A stretch of 64,000 bases of DNA from Streptomyces sp. A 4/2. GTDB taxonomy: Bacteria; Actinomycetota; Actinomycetes; Streptomycetales; Streptomycetaceae. Position 1 is the first letter of the stretch, and the number at the start of each line of letters is the position of its first letter. The DNA is taken from positions 1-64,000 of the forward strand of contig NZ_CALNVW010000023.1 in NCBI RefSeq assembly GCF_940670765.1. Reading direction: 5' to 3'. The notes below the pieces were generated by a model. It ran no database searches. It was given only the letters and a program-made list of their open reading frames with translations, and was not told where the DNA came from. A program made the translations under genes and the position numbers. This document shows, one piece after another, positions 1 through 9,131 of the stretch.

Positions 1-147
1 CGAGATGCGGCGGGGATAGGGCAATGGACCACCCTGCTACAAAACACCGGTGGGTCCGATGGACTGGCTGGCCGGTCCGCCACCTGCCCGCCGAACCGAC
101 CCACTGCCCCTCACCCTCACATGCTGCTCGATACGCCGCCCGGGAGC

Positions 148-615
148 TCAGCCGAGCTTGGTCGTCAACTCCGGCATGTTGTCGTGGAACATCTTATGAA
201 TCCACAGCTTCTCGCCCCCGAATTCCAACGGCGCCCAAGTACCCGACAGCGGCCCTACCTTGGTCCCCTTCGGCAACCGGGTAACCACCTTGACCGGCTT
301 CTTGGCGGTGAACTTGCCACAGGCGAGCAGCACCACGGACCGGTCGGTCTTGAGAATCACCCGGCGTGTGGTCAGCATCGTGGCGATCAACCAGCCAACG
401 AACCCACCGACAAGCCCACCGAGCGCCCCGAAGCCGCCCGGCTGTCCCATGGCGCCGCTCAGCCCCCGAACGAGCACCAGCCCGACCACGGAGAAAGCGA
501 TCAGGGACCAGGGGTTGATTCCGCCTTGCGCGAGATAGACGCGCGACACGGACTCGCCTGGCTCCAGCAATCTCCGCGATTCCTCAGTCACCACATTTGC
601 AATATTTCGAGACAT
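148..615 (-). CDS. small membrane protein of unknown function
   Basis: I do not recognise this 155-residue protein. Two hydrophobic stretches, at about residues 33-52 and 63-83 (the second rich in Gly), look like membrane segments; the last 70 residues are basic and soluble-looking. The ATG at 615 is preferred over the TTG just before it because a GAGGA lies a few bases upstream. It follows the truncated Rhs toxin and its putative immunity gene on the same strand, but a 430-bp gap separates them, so membership of the toxin operon is uncertain. It could be a second, membrane-located immunity factor or an unrelated gene. Confidence 0.6.
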   Translation of the reverse strand: MSRNIANVVTEESRRLLEPGESVSRVYLAQGGINPWSLIAFSVVGLVLVRGLSGAMGQPGGFGALGGLVGGFVGWLIATMLTTRRVILKTDRSVVLLACGKFTAKKPVKVVTRLPKGTKVGPLSGTWAPLEFGGEKLWIHKMFHDNMPELTTKLG

Positions 616-1049
616 CAATTCCTCAGTTCGTGAAAGGTGGACTCGCGCTAATTTTCAGCATTTATGGCGCGACGGCAGAGATGTGCATCATTTATGGAGG
701 AGAATCACGAAAAGGCTTACTGGGATGCGCCATTTGGTGCATCCCGCCGAATTGTGTACTGTCCGTGTTGTTTGAGATATTTTGCACGAGTTCCAGCGAG
801 GCGGTCTTTGCCCGGCAATGCCAAAGCGTCAAGCAGTCACCCAAGGAGGTCTTTGGGGTCAGAAGGTGGACCCGCTCTGCACTCCCGGTAACGTCACCTG
901 CGCACTCAAATTCACCAGGCGTCCGACCTGGTCTGATGACACGCTAAATCGCAAGAATTGTCAGGCTGTTCCGTCTCTTATCGCCTGCTCGGACTTTGGG
1001 TGTTCCGGCATTCGGTAGGACTTTTTTCTGGAAAGACTTGCTAATTTCA
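616..1049. other. intergenic stretch without recognisable gene
   Basis: This 434-bp stretch is more A+T-rich than its surroundings. It separates the small membrane protein gene from the immunity-like gene. The reading frames in it are short and lack coding character. It presumably holds the promoter of the minus-strand gene that starts at 615. I see no repeat, tRNA or clear hairpin. Confidence 0.5.
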
Positions 1050-1373
1050 CTACCGTGAGGCTTGTGAAATCCACTCCTCCAGTCCCAGTACAATCGTTTC
1101 TAGTTGGTCTTCGAAATTTGCTTCAGAGAGCTCTCCGCTGTCGAAAGATCGCCACAATTCGATCAGGGAGTCAATTAGATCAATCTGTCCCATGAGGAGA
1201 TCGGCCAACTCTTCTCCGCTCCGCGAATGCTTTCCTCTGGAAAGCATCCAGACGACGCTGGCTGCATCCGCCGAGATTCCTCGGCCCGCGAACTCGACAG
1301 TACGCCACGAAACCCTTGAGTCAGCAGCAACTTTGAGGAATACATCTAGCGCTTCAGAATTTCTTGCAGCCAT
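1050..1373 (-). CDS. putative immunity protein for the adjacent Rhs toxin
   Basis: This encodes a 107-residue acidic, mostly helical protein with no family I recognise. It starts 67 bp downstream of the stop codon of the minus-strand Rhs toxin, in the position where polymorphic toxin loci place the cognate immunity gene. An AAGGAAAA ribosome-binding site precedes the ATG. The C-terminal half (rich in Leu, Ile, Asp and Glu) could form a helical bundle. Local G+C is lower than in housekeeping genes, as is common for toxin-immunity cassettes. The role is inferred from position only. Confidence 0.55.
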   Translation of the reverse strand: MAARNSEALDVFLKVAADSRVSWRTVEFAGRGISADAASVVWMLSRGKHSRSGEELADLLMGQIDLIDSLIELWRSFDSGELSEANFEDQLETIVLGLEEWISQASR

Positions 1374-1440
1374 CCGTTTTCCTTATGATCGGGACGCAGT
1401 GATTGAATGTTGCTGGTCAGTAGGGTCCTCGGTGAGAACC

Positions 1441-4167
1441 CTACTGACCGCCGGAGAGGAACTTCCTCACCCACGGAACAGCTGCCCTTCCTTCCGGAGC
1501 GTCAACCCCTCCTTCTCGCAGTACATTCGTACAGTACGTTAGGCAACTATTTCCGTATGTCTGATACTTGCCCCAGCTTCCCTGGGTTTTCTCCTGGAAT
1601 TCCAGGGCGGCCTTAGCGTTCGGAAGGACAACGTCTCGACTCATAATGCTTGGAGGGCCGGAATACGGTGAGACGACAGCTTCCCCGTCATGAGGCATCA
1701 GATGAGTGTGTCTCACTTTCTTGCCATCCGTCACCTCAATGCTGAAGTGATTCCCGTCGCCGTGATAATGCAATGTTGCGATGCCTTCACCGCAATTGTG
1801 TACCAGGACCGGCGTAGCCCCCGCCAGCACATAGTACGCATGGATACCGGTAACAGTGAGGTCATGCGTTCGCTGGCGTTCGGAGAATCGCGTGATCGCA
1901 GTGATCTGCACGAGCGTGCCCGCGCTCGTGCGTAGCAACTGGCCGGTATGCAGATCTCCGGCCGGTATCCACTTGTCGAGTTTCGGCACCCAGAAGGGGT
2001 GGGTGTCCGTAGCGATAAGGGTCGACATTGCGTGGCCATCACCGATGGTGAGTTTCGTGAAGTCCTTGTCGTCCTCGGTCGTTATTGTCGAGGCGACTTT
2101 CTTCTCGGCTGGCTTTCCGCTGTCGACGTCCGTGGTGGCCACGGTGTCGCCGATTTCGACGTCTTCGATCGGCTTGTGCTTACCGTCCGCAAGCAACACC
2201 TCGGTGCCTGACGGGAAGCTGTGCAGGCAACCAACCGTAGTGCCGCCCTTATTGCCAAAGATCTTGCTGACAAGTTTGGCTGCGCCCTTCTCCGTGACCT
2301 TCCCCAGCCCGTCGCCCACGAGGCTGGTGGCCGCACCCCACGCAGCGCCATCCACTTCGTCCCCGAGAGTCCCCAGGGCGCTGTGATCCGCGTCCGGATC
2401 GAGTGCGTTGTTGACAGCGGATCCCGCGGCTCCCGCCAGTGCTCCGCAGCCGGTCACAGCCGTCAAGCTCGCGCCGGCCGTGACCGTGCTCCCGCCCACC
2501 GCAGCCCCGACGCAGGCGGCTCCGACCACAACTTCCGTGACGAAGCTGACGATCTCCTTGTGCTTATGAACCCATCCACTCGCCTTGCACCACCAGTCGC
2601 AGTGCACTGGAGGTGTGGTGACCGTGATGGTCCTGGTCACCGTAATCGTGACCGTCTGCTGACCGGTGCTGCTGGAGCCACTTGGCGCGGGGTCACTGTT
2701 GCCGCTGTCGGGTGTCTCTTTCGTGTAGGGCCCGTGGTGGCAGAGCTCAGGATTGACGTCACACTTGGTCCGGCCGCTCGGGTCGCTGAACGTGACCGGG
2801 TTGTTGTCGGCGTATGCGTAACCGTTCATGCTCATCGGGTCGCCGATGTCCAGCACCGGGTCGGCCGAGATGAACCGTCCCGTCGACGCGTCGTATTCGC
2901 GCGCGCCCAAGTGCGTCAGATCGCTGGCCGCATCGTCCGAACCGCCCAGATAGCCCCGGTGCGAGAGCCATTTGCCGTCCCCCGTGCCGCGTTCGACACC
3001 GAAGGGATCCGTCTTCTGCCGGACGATGTCCTGGCCCGCCCCCAGGCTGACCGAGGCCACCGCGGTCCCGTGGTCGTCGGTGACCATCGCGATCAGTTTG
3101 CTGCTCGCGGACCCGCCCTGGGAATGGCGCATCACCGTCGGCGCACCGGCCTGGCCGTAGTAGCGCTGGCAGTAGGCCGGCGCACCGGCGGCATCGGTGG
3201 TCAGCTCCGCGTCGTCGAGCGACAGGGTGCGACCGCCGACCGTCGAGGAGATCAGCCGGTTGCCGGAGGCGTCGTAGACGTACGTCGTCTCGTCGGCGAA
3301 GGTCCACTGCTGGGCACTGCTTCCGTTGCCGCAGGGGAGGAGTTGGAGGTCGGTGCCGTCGGCCGAATTGCCGGACGGGACGTCGAGACACTTCCCTGAA
3401 GCCACGTGCTTGAGCGTGTGCGACGAGGTCGCGGTCCACTGCTGGTTCGTCGCACCCGTGCAGTCGGTCAGCGTGATCGCCGTGTGGTCTGCCGTCGCGC
3501 CGCCGGTCGGCGCGACGCACTTGCCGAGGATCTTCAGTGCACCCGTGGTGGCGTCGCTCGACTTGGCCGGATCGATCCGGAAGCGCTGCGCCTTGGTGCC
3601 GTTGCAGGAGTAGAGCTGAACCGCCGTCCCCGAGGCCGATTCCGCGCCTGTCAGATCGAGGCACTTCCCCTCCAGGCCGATGACCTGGCCCTTGCCGTTC
3701 TGGCCGAAGCCGGAGACCTTCTCGGCCTTGCCGTCCCAGGTCCACGTCAGCGTCTGGGTATCTCCGCCGTAGGTACGCGAGGTGGTGTTGCCCGTGTCGT
3801 CGTAACCCATCGTCGCGTCGGTGTCGGTCGCCGTGCTGTCGCTGGTGATGTCCGTGAGCGTGTGGGGCTGCTTCAGCACACCCGAACCCGACGGGTCGAT
3901 GCCGTACGAGTAGGTACTGCTCACATCACCGGCTGTGTCCACCTGGCCGCCGGTGACTGTGGGCGAAGCATTGTGCGGTACATCGGGAATGGTGATCGCC
4001 TTGCCCGTCGGGCGGTACTCGTCGTCGTATCCGGTGACGGTCGTGGTGTACGGGAAACCGTCGGTGTACCGGGTGGACGAATACGGCTGGCCGAGCGCGC
4101 CGAGGATCTTGTCGTAGGTGAAGGAGAGGTCGTCTTCGAGGTGCCTGTGTCCGGATCGACCGCCTCA
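1441..4167 (-). pseudogene. 5'-truncated Rhs polymorphic toxin with ricin lectin and Hint domain
   Basis: The Rhs reading frame runs from about 4167 to 1441 with no proper start; the first in-frame codons encode typical YD-repeat text (FTYDKILGALGQP), so the N-terminal part is missing. The first internal start (GTG at 3942) would give 833 residues. From that start: YD repeats; a ricin-type beta-trefoil (about 84-215, with repeated GKCLD and QQW motifs) interrupting a YD repeat; Rhs core ending in NNPVTFSDPSGR (about 330-391); Hint domain (about 572-717, ending VLVHN); and a 116-residue tip. The tip has GNHFSIEV followed by NSCLTYCTNVLREGG, the His-then-Cys order of permuted papain-like hydrolases. 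Upstream the sequence abuts an FG-GAP remnant on the other strand, so a rearrangement removed the 5' end. Whether the rest is expressed is unknown. Confidence 0.75.
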
Positions 4168-4260
4168 TCCCGGCAGGGTCACTCACGGGTGTGGACGCGG
4201 AGTACGGCACCGGCTGGAGCAGGGTTCGAGCTTTTCGGTTCTGACCGGCACCCAGCGGCC
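4168..4260 (+). pseudogene. remnant of an FG-GAP repeat gene
   Basis: On the plus strand about 85 bp closely match positions 33817-33890, which encode the FG-GAP-type sequence AGSLTGVDAEYGTGW. Here the frame is disrupted and similarity ends after CTGACCGGCACCC. The fragment lies at the truncated 5' end of the minus-strand Rhs gene and marks a rearrangement breakpoint. Confidence 0.55.
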
Positions 4261-4672
4261 ACCGTCCGGATTGCGAAGTGTCACTATGACCCGCTATCCC
4301 ACGTAAGCGTCCCAGAGCTCCCCGTCGTTCAGCCATGGACGAAAAGGCATTTTGGTTCTCGGAAAATGGTCAAGTAAAGGAAAAATCTCCGATCGGGACC
4401 CGGGGCGCCAGGATGGAAGTGAACGTGGAAGCTTGCCCCTCAGGCTTGGTCTCTCAAGTCCGACATGTGCCACGGGCAAAAGGGCGTATGTGGATCTTTG
4501 CCGGATGATCGCTCGGGGCGGCTGAGTGGTCGGCGGCCCGGCCTGCGGCGCTTGAGTGGCCGCCTTCGCGTCAAGTCACCCCTTGACGAATGTAGATGAC
4601 ACCGAGTTACCTGCCTTCGATATTTGAAGATCCCGTGACGTAGTTGCAGGGGCTGTGCAGGGTGGGGTGGGG
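4261..4672. other. intergenic region upstream of the LamG protein gene
   Basis: This 412-bp region has no convincing gene. It must contain the promoter of the plus-strand LamG/Rhs locus, but I cannot place a -10/-35 pair with confidence. The final bases (GGGTGGGGTGGGG) form a purine-rich ribosome-binding region for the ATG at 4673. Confidence 0.4.
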
Positions 4673-7600
4673 ATGAGTAGGTCCGGTGGGCGCCGCGGTG
4701 CGAGAGCCCTGATTGCTGGGGCGGTGGCTGCCGCCGTGATGGGCGTCGTTCCGGCCCCAGGCGCCGTTTCCTTGGCGCGAGCCGCAGAACAGACGTCCCG
4801 CACCTCAGCCCTCCGTGACATCGCGAATGTCCCGAAGTCTGCCGAAACGCTGGATGCCGCAGCGAAGGCCGCAGCGTCGGGGGGTGCGAATGTCGAGATC
4901 ACTTCGATGCGTTCGGAGTCGAGCGAGACGTATGCCACTCCTGATGGGCAGTTGGAGGATGTGCAGCATCTCCAGCCGGTGCGCGCGCGGATCGGCGGTG
5001 TGTGGAAGCCCATCGACAACACCCTGGAACAGCGCAGCGATGGCACAGTCGGGCCGAAGGCCGCTGCGGTTGGGATGGCTTTCTCCGGGGGCGGCTCCGA
5101 GCCATTGGTGACGCTGGAGCGCACGGGGAAGAAGCTCTCGTTCTCATGGCCGAGCGCACTGCCTGCGCCGACGCTGAACGGGGACACCGCGACGTACGCC
5201 GATGTGCTGCCGGAGGTGGATCTGAAGATACGCGCGGCCACAGACGGATTCTCGGAGTTGCTGGTCGTCAAGACGGCAGAGGCGGCGAAGGATCCCGCGC
5301 TGGCGAATCTGGAGCTGGGGGTGGATTCTCCGGGGCTGGACGTCGCGGCTACGGCCTCCGGGGGGCTTGAAGCGAAAGATGCGCAGGTGGGGGGCGTCGT
5401 CTTCCAGGCACCGCAGCCGTTCATGTGGGACTCCAGCGAGGCTCCTGCGGTGGCAGCACCGTCGGCGGCCGCCAAGAAGTCGGCCAGGACCGTCTCCGAC
5501 GCGGCCGGGGGCGGCGAGTCCGGTCCGGGAGACGCCGCGAAAGTGGCACCCATCGGCGTAGTGGTGTCAGGGGGCGGCGACAAGCTGCAACTGACCCCGG
5601 ATCAGGGGATGCTCACCGAGGACACCACGACCTTCCCCGTGTACATCGATCCGCAGACCTATACCTCCAAGGTGGGCGAGTGGACCATGGTCTCGAAGTA
5701 CTGGGCGTCGGCCCCGCAGTGGCGGTTCAACGGTGACGCGGATGCCGGGATGGGCTACTGCGGCTGGGACTACTGCGCACCGCAGGACACCAAGCGGTTG
5801 TTCTACCAGCTCCCGACATCGAAGTTCGCCGGGAAGTCGATTCTGAGCGCGACGTTCATCGCGAAGGAAACCTGGTCGGCATCGTGCGACGGACGTGCGG
5901 TCGAGCTGTGGCGGACCAAGGGCTTCAACTCCGGTACGACGTGGAACAGTTCCAAGGACAACTGGTTGGAGAAACTGGACACCCGAGATGTCGCCAAGGG
6001 CTTCAGTTCCTCCTGCCCTGGCGGAGACGTGGAGTTCGACGCGACAGCAGGAGTGAAGTACGCCGCGTCGCACAACTCCTCGACCACGTCCTTCGGCCTG
6101 CGTGCCACGAATGAGGACGACAAGTACGGGTGGAAGCGGTTTGCGAAGGGTGTCTCTCTGCGAGTGGTGTACAACCAGCCGCCGAAGCAGATTGCCATGA
6201 GCCAGCTGTCAATGTCCCCCGGGGCGACCTGCAAGAGCTCAGCGGACAAGGTGTCGGTGCGCACTCTTCCCAAGATCCAGGCGACCGGCGTGAAGGACCC
6301 GGACGGCGACCAGGTCAGCGTGGAGTGGCAGCTGTGGTGGGACACAGGCAGTGGGATGCAGGCTCAGTGGACGTCGGCGAAGATGACACCGAAAGCGTCA
6401 GGCAAAGACTTCTCCACGCAACTCACTGAGACGTTGTCGAACGGGAAGAAGATCCCGAAGAACAAGACGATCGCCTGGTACGCACGGGCCGTCGACTACG
6501 ACCAAGGCAAGTACTACAGCTATTCGCCCTGGTCCGGAGCAGGGTCCGCGACGGGCTGCAACTTCGTGTGGGACACGACTGTCCCGCCGGGCCCGGGCAT
6601 GAACTCGGGCGAGTATCCGGCGGCCGATGACAGCAACCCGATGGACCCGACGTACGACGGGGTCGGACAGTACGGGACCTTCACTCTGTCGACCACCGAC
6701 AAGAGCGTGACGAAGTACTGGTACGGGGTCAACGAGGAGCCGTCCGCGGTCAATGAGGTGAAGACGAGCAACGGCGCGGACAGGACGGTGAGCTTCCGTC
6801 CGACCCGATCCGGCGTGAACTTCCTGTACGCAAAGGCCTTCGACTCGGCCGGAAACGCCAGCGAGCCCGTGTCCTACATGTTCCGGGTCAAGGCCGGGCA
6901 GCCGGTACGAGCACAGTGGAACCTGGACGACCCGACTGGGTCGACGCAGGCAGCAGGCCACGGTGGTGACCGAGTTCTGGATGCCTACGGCAGTCCAACA
7001 CTCGGGGTGCCGGGCGCGGTGGACGGTGCGGTCTCCTTCGACGGTGTAGATGACTATCTCCAGTCGGACATCCCGACGGTGGCGACATCAACTGGATTCT
7101 CCGTTGCTGCGTGGGTGAAGCCGGACGTAGTGCCCGACCACGCGGCCGTGATCGCAGCCCAACCTGGAAACAACTCACCTGGATTCGAGTTGTATTACTC
7201 GTCCGCATACGACAGGTGGGCGTTCAATCAGTATGAGTCCGACACGACTGGGGCCACCCCGGTGCGAGTGATGCAGGCGACTGCTGGCGGGGTCAAAGCC
7301 GGGTCCTGGGTGCATCTGGCGGGAACGTTCAGCTCTGCTTCGCACGAACTCAGTCTCTACGTGGACGGGGAGCCTGCAGGCACAGTCACGTACAACGACG
7401 CGTGGGAAGCCCGGCGTGGTCTCCAGATCGGCGCCGGATCCTACGGCGGAAGTCCGGGCAGCTTCTTCCCCGGCACGATCGACGACGTCCGCATCTACGA
7501 CAAGCCGCTGGCCGCGGCCGATGTGGCTCGGCTGCATGCCAAGCAGCCCATCGGACCGGGAAGGCCGGCTCGCGCTGTCTTTCCCTTGGACGAGAAGGCC

Positions 7601-9016
7601 ACCGACGACAGCGGCAGTCCCACCACCCAGGTGGCGGGACATGCAGATGTCGAACCCGCAGTGCTCAAGGGGGGTGCCAAGGCGGGAGAGAACGGTCGCG
7701 ACGGCGTGGCTCTGAGCCTGGATGGAATCGACGACTATGCGACGACTGCCAGTCCGCACCTGAACAATCAGCGCGGCTTCTCGGTAGTGGCCTGGGCGAA
7801 ACTGACGAAAACCAAGCCCACGCACGCGGCAATCATCGCCACACAGACGGGCAAGGAGAAGCCGGGCTTCGAGCTCTACTACTCGCCGACCTATGGGTGG
7901 GCCTTCAACGAGTACTCAGAGGACAGCGCTGCCGGAGTTCCGATCCGTGCCGCGCAAGGCAATGCAGCGATGGCAGCAGGCGGCGAATGGACCCAGGTTG
8001 TTGGTTCGTACGACGCCGTGACTGATGACCTGCGCCTTTACGTGCAGGGCAAGTGGGTCGCCACCACCAAGTCCGATTCACCGTTCTACGGCGGCGGAGC
8101 CGTGCAGATCGGAGCGGGCAACTACGCCGGAGTTCCGGGAAGTTACTTCCCCGGCGAAATATCCGACGTGCAGATGTACGACCGGGCCCTTTCCGCACCG
8201 GAGATCGCCGACATCTTCGAAAGGCAGGTCAGTGTCGAGGGCCGGTGGAGGCTCGATGGGGCCTCTGGACCCCCGGCCTCCTCGCCCGACGACCTTGTCC
8301 GCGAGGACCACACCCCCCACCCGATGGCGCTGGGCAGCGGGGCAGGCATCGACGCTTCCGGAACGAGCAATCCGATCGGCGAGGGCGGACTGCTGCTCAA
8401 CGGTTCGAGCACCGGCTATGCCGCGACAACAAACTCCCCGGTGGACACAAGTAGTAGTTTCACCGTCAGCGCTTGGGTTACCGCACCCAGCCGCCCGACC
8501 AAGACGGTCACCGTCCTGAGTATGGCGGGCGTCAACACCAACGGCTTCGCGGTGCGATATGTGCCCGACGCTAACGATCCTGAAAATCACGGACGTTGGC
8601 AGCTGAGTGTGTCGGATTCGGACAGTGTGTCCCCCAAGACGGCAACTGCCGAGAGCGACAATTTCCAGAACAACAGCTCATGGAACCATCTGGCAGTCGT
8701 GTACGACGCGTCTGAGGGACAGATCCGGCTGTATGTCGATGGGGCCCTGATCCCGACGCTCTGTACCGATGACGATGACGACGGCACGCCGAACACTCCC
8801 GAATGTGCTGAGTCCGTTCCGTGGAATTCATCGGTTGTGCCCTTCGTTGCGGCCGAGGGGCTCCAGTTGGGCCGGGCCAAGACGGGGACGAGCACCTGGG
8901 GCGAGTACTGGAGTGGCGAGGTAGACGATGTGTGGGTCCTCCAAGGGGCGGCGAGCGACACGCAGATCTCGCGACTCAGCTCCGGAGACGATGTGGACAC
9001 CGTTCCAGGGCCATGA
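4673..9016 (+). CDS. secreted LamG-like jellyroll protein preceding an Rhs toxin
   Basis: A secreted protein of about 1447 residues. An N-terminal Arg-rich signal peptide is followed by a hydrophobic stretch and an Ala-rich cleavage region (about residues 1-40). A DNRLRE/beta-sandwich-like region with paired Cys-Trp motifs covers about 320-500. Three LamG/concanavalin-like jellyroll domains lie at about 742-955, 963-1182 and 1187-1432, each with the signature FDGVDDY or similar and ending in a DDV..YD motif. ATG 4673 follows a G-rich ribosome-binding site; an in-frame ATG at 4655 is the alternative. It sits 115 bp before the Rhs toxin gene on the same strand. Such LamG/Rhs pairs recur in Streptomyces, suggesting a role in surface display or delivery of the toxin. 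That role is inference. Confidence 0.85.
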   Translation: MSRSGGRRGARALIAGAVAAAVMGVVPAPGAVSLARAAEQTSRTSALRDIANVPKSAETLDAAAKAAASGGANVEITSMRSESSETYATPDGQLEDVQHLQPVRARIGGVWKPIDNTLEQRSDGTVGPKAAAVGMAFSGGGSEPLVTLERTGKKLSFSWPSALPAPTLNGDTATYADVLPEVDLKIRAATDGFSELLVVKTAEAAKDPALANLELGVDSPGLDVAATASGGLEAKDAQVGGVVFQAPQPFMWDSSEAPAVAAPSAAAKKSARTVSDAAGGGESGPGDAAKVAPIGVVVSGGGDKLQLTPDQGMLTEDTTTFPVYIDPQTYTSKVGEWTMVSKYWASAPQWRFNGDADAGMGYCGWDYCAPQDTKRLFYQLPTSKFAGKSILSATFIAKETWSASCDGRAVELWRTKGFNSGTTWNSSKDNWLEKLDTRDVAKGFSSSCPGGDVEFDATAGVKYAASHNSSTTSFGLRATNEDDKYGWKRFAKGVSLRVVYNQPPKQIAMSQLSMSPGATCKSSADKVSVRTLPKIQATGVKDPDGDQVSVEWQLWWDTGSGMQAQWTSAKMTPKASGKDFSTQLTETLSNGKKIPKNKTIAWYARAVDYDQGKYYSYSPWSGAGSATGCNFVWDTTVPPGPGMNSGEYPAADDSNPMDPTYDGVGQYGTFTLSTTDKSVTKYWYGVNEEPSAVNEVKTSNGADRTVSFRPTRSGVNFLYAKAFDSAGNASEPVSYMFRVKAGQPVRAQWNLDDPTGSTQAAGHGGDRVLDAYGSPTLGVPGAVDGAVSFDGVDDYLQSDIPTVATSTGFSVAAWVKPDVVPDHAAVIAAQPGNNSPGFELYYSSAYDRWAFNQYESDTTGATPVRVMQATAGGVKAGSWVHLAGTFSSASHELSLYVDGEPAGTVTYNDAWEARRGLQIGAGSYGGSPGSFFPGTIDDVRIYDKPLAAADVARLHAKQPIGPGRPARAVFPLDEKATDDSGSPTTQVAGHADVEPAVLKGGAKAGENGRDGVALSLDGIDDYATTASPHLNNQRGFSVVAWAKLTKTKPTHAAIIATQTGKEKPGFELYYSPTYGWAFNEYSEDSAAGVPIRAAQGNAAMAAGGEWTQVVGSYDAVTDDLRLYVQGKWVATTKSDSPFYGGGAVQIGAGNYAGVPGSYFPGEISDVQMYDRALSAPEIADIFERQVSVEGRWRLDGASGPPASSPDDLVREDHTPHPMALGSGAGIDASGTSNPIGEGGLLLNGSSTGYAATTNSPVDTSSSFTVSAWVTAPSRPTKTVTVLSMAGVNTNGFAVRYVPDANDPENHGRWQLSVSDSDSVSPKTATAESDNFQNNSSWNHLAVVYDASEGQIRLYVDGALIPTLCTDDDDDGTPNTPECAESVPWNSSVVPFVAAEGLQLGRAKTGTSTWGEYWSGEVDDVWVLQGAASDTQISRLSSGDDVDTVPGP

Positions 9017-9131
9017 CTCTGCCCGGCATGGGCAATAAGCGACAGCAGCAGAATTCAAAGAGCCAGTCCGAATTCAGTCCTGCCTTTGTGGTGGGTAACG
9101 GCCGCAGGAGCGGCGGGGAGCGGGACCAGAA

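Noticed and set aside
2221..3399. Plus-strand frame opposite the truncated Rhs gene
   Set aside because: Arg/Ala/Gly-rich antisense text; the minus-strand Rhs, lectin and Hint motifs are unmistakable.
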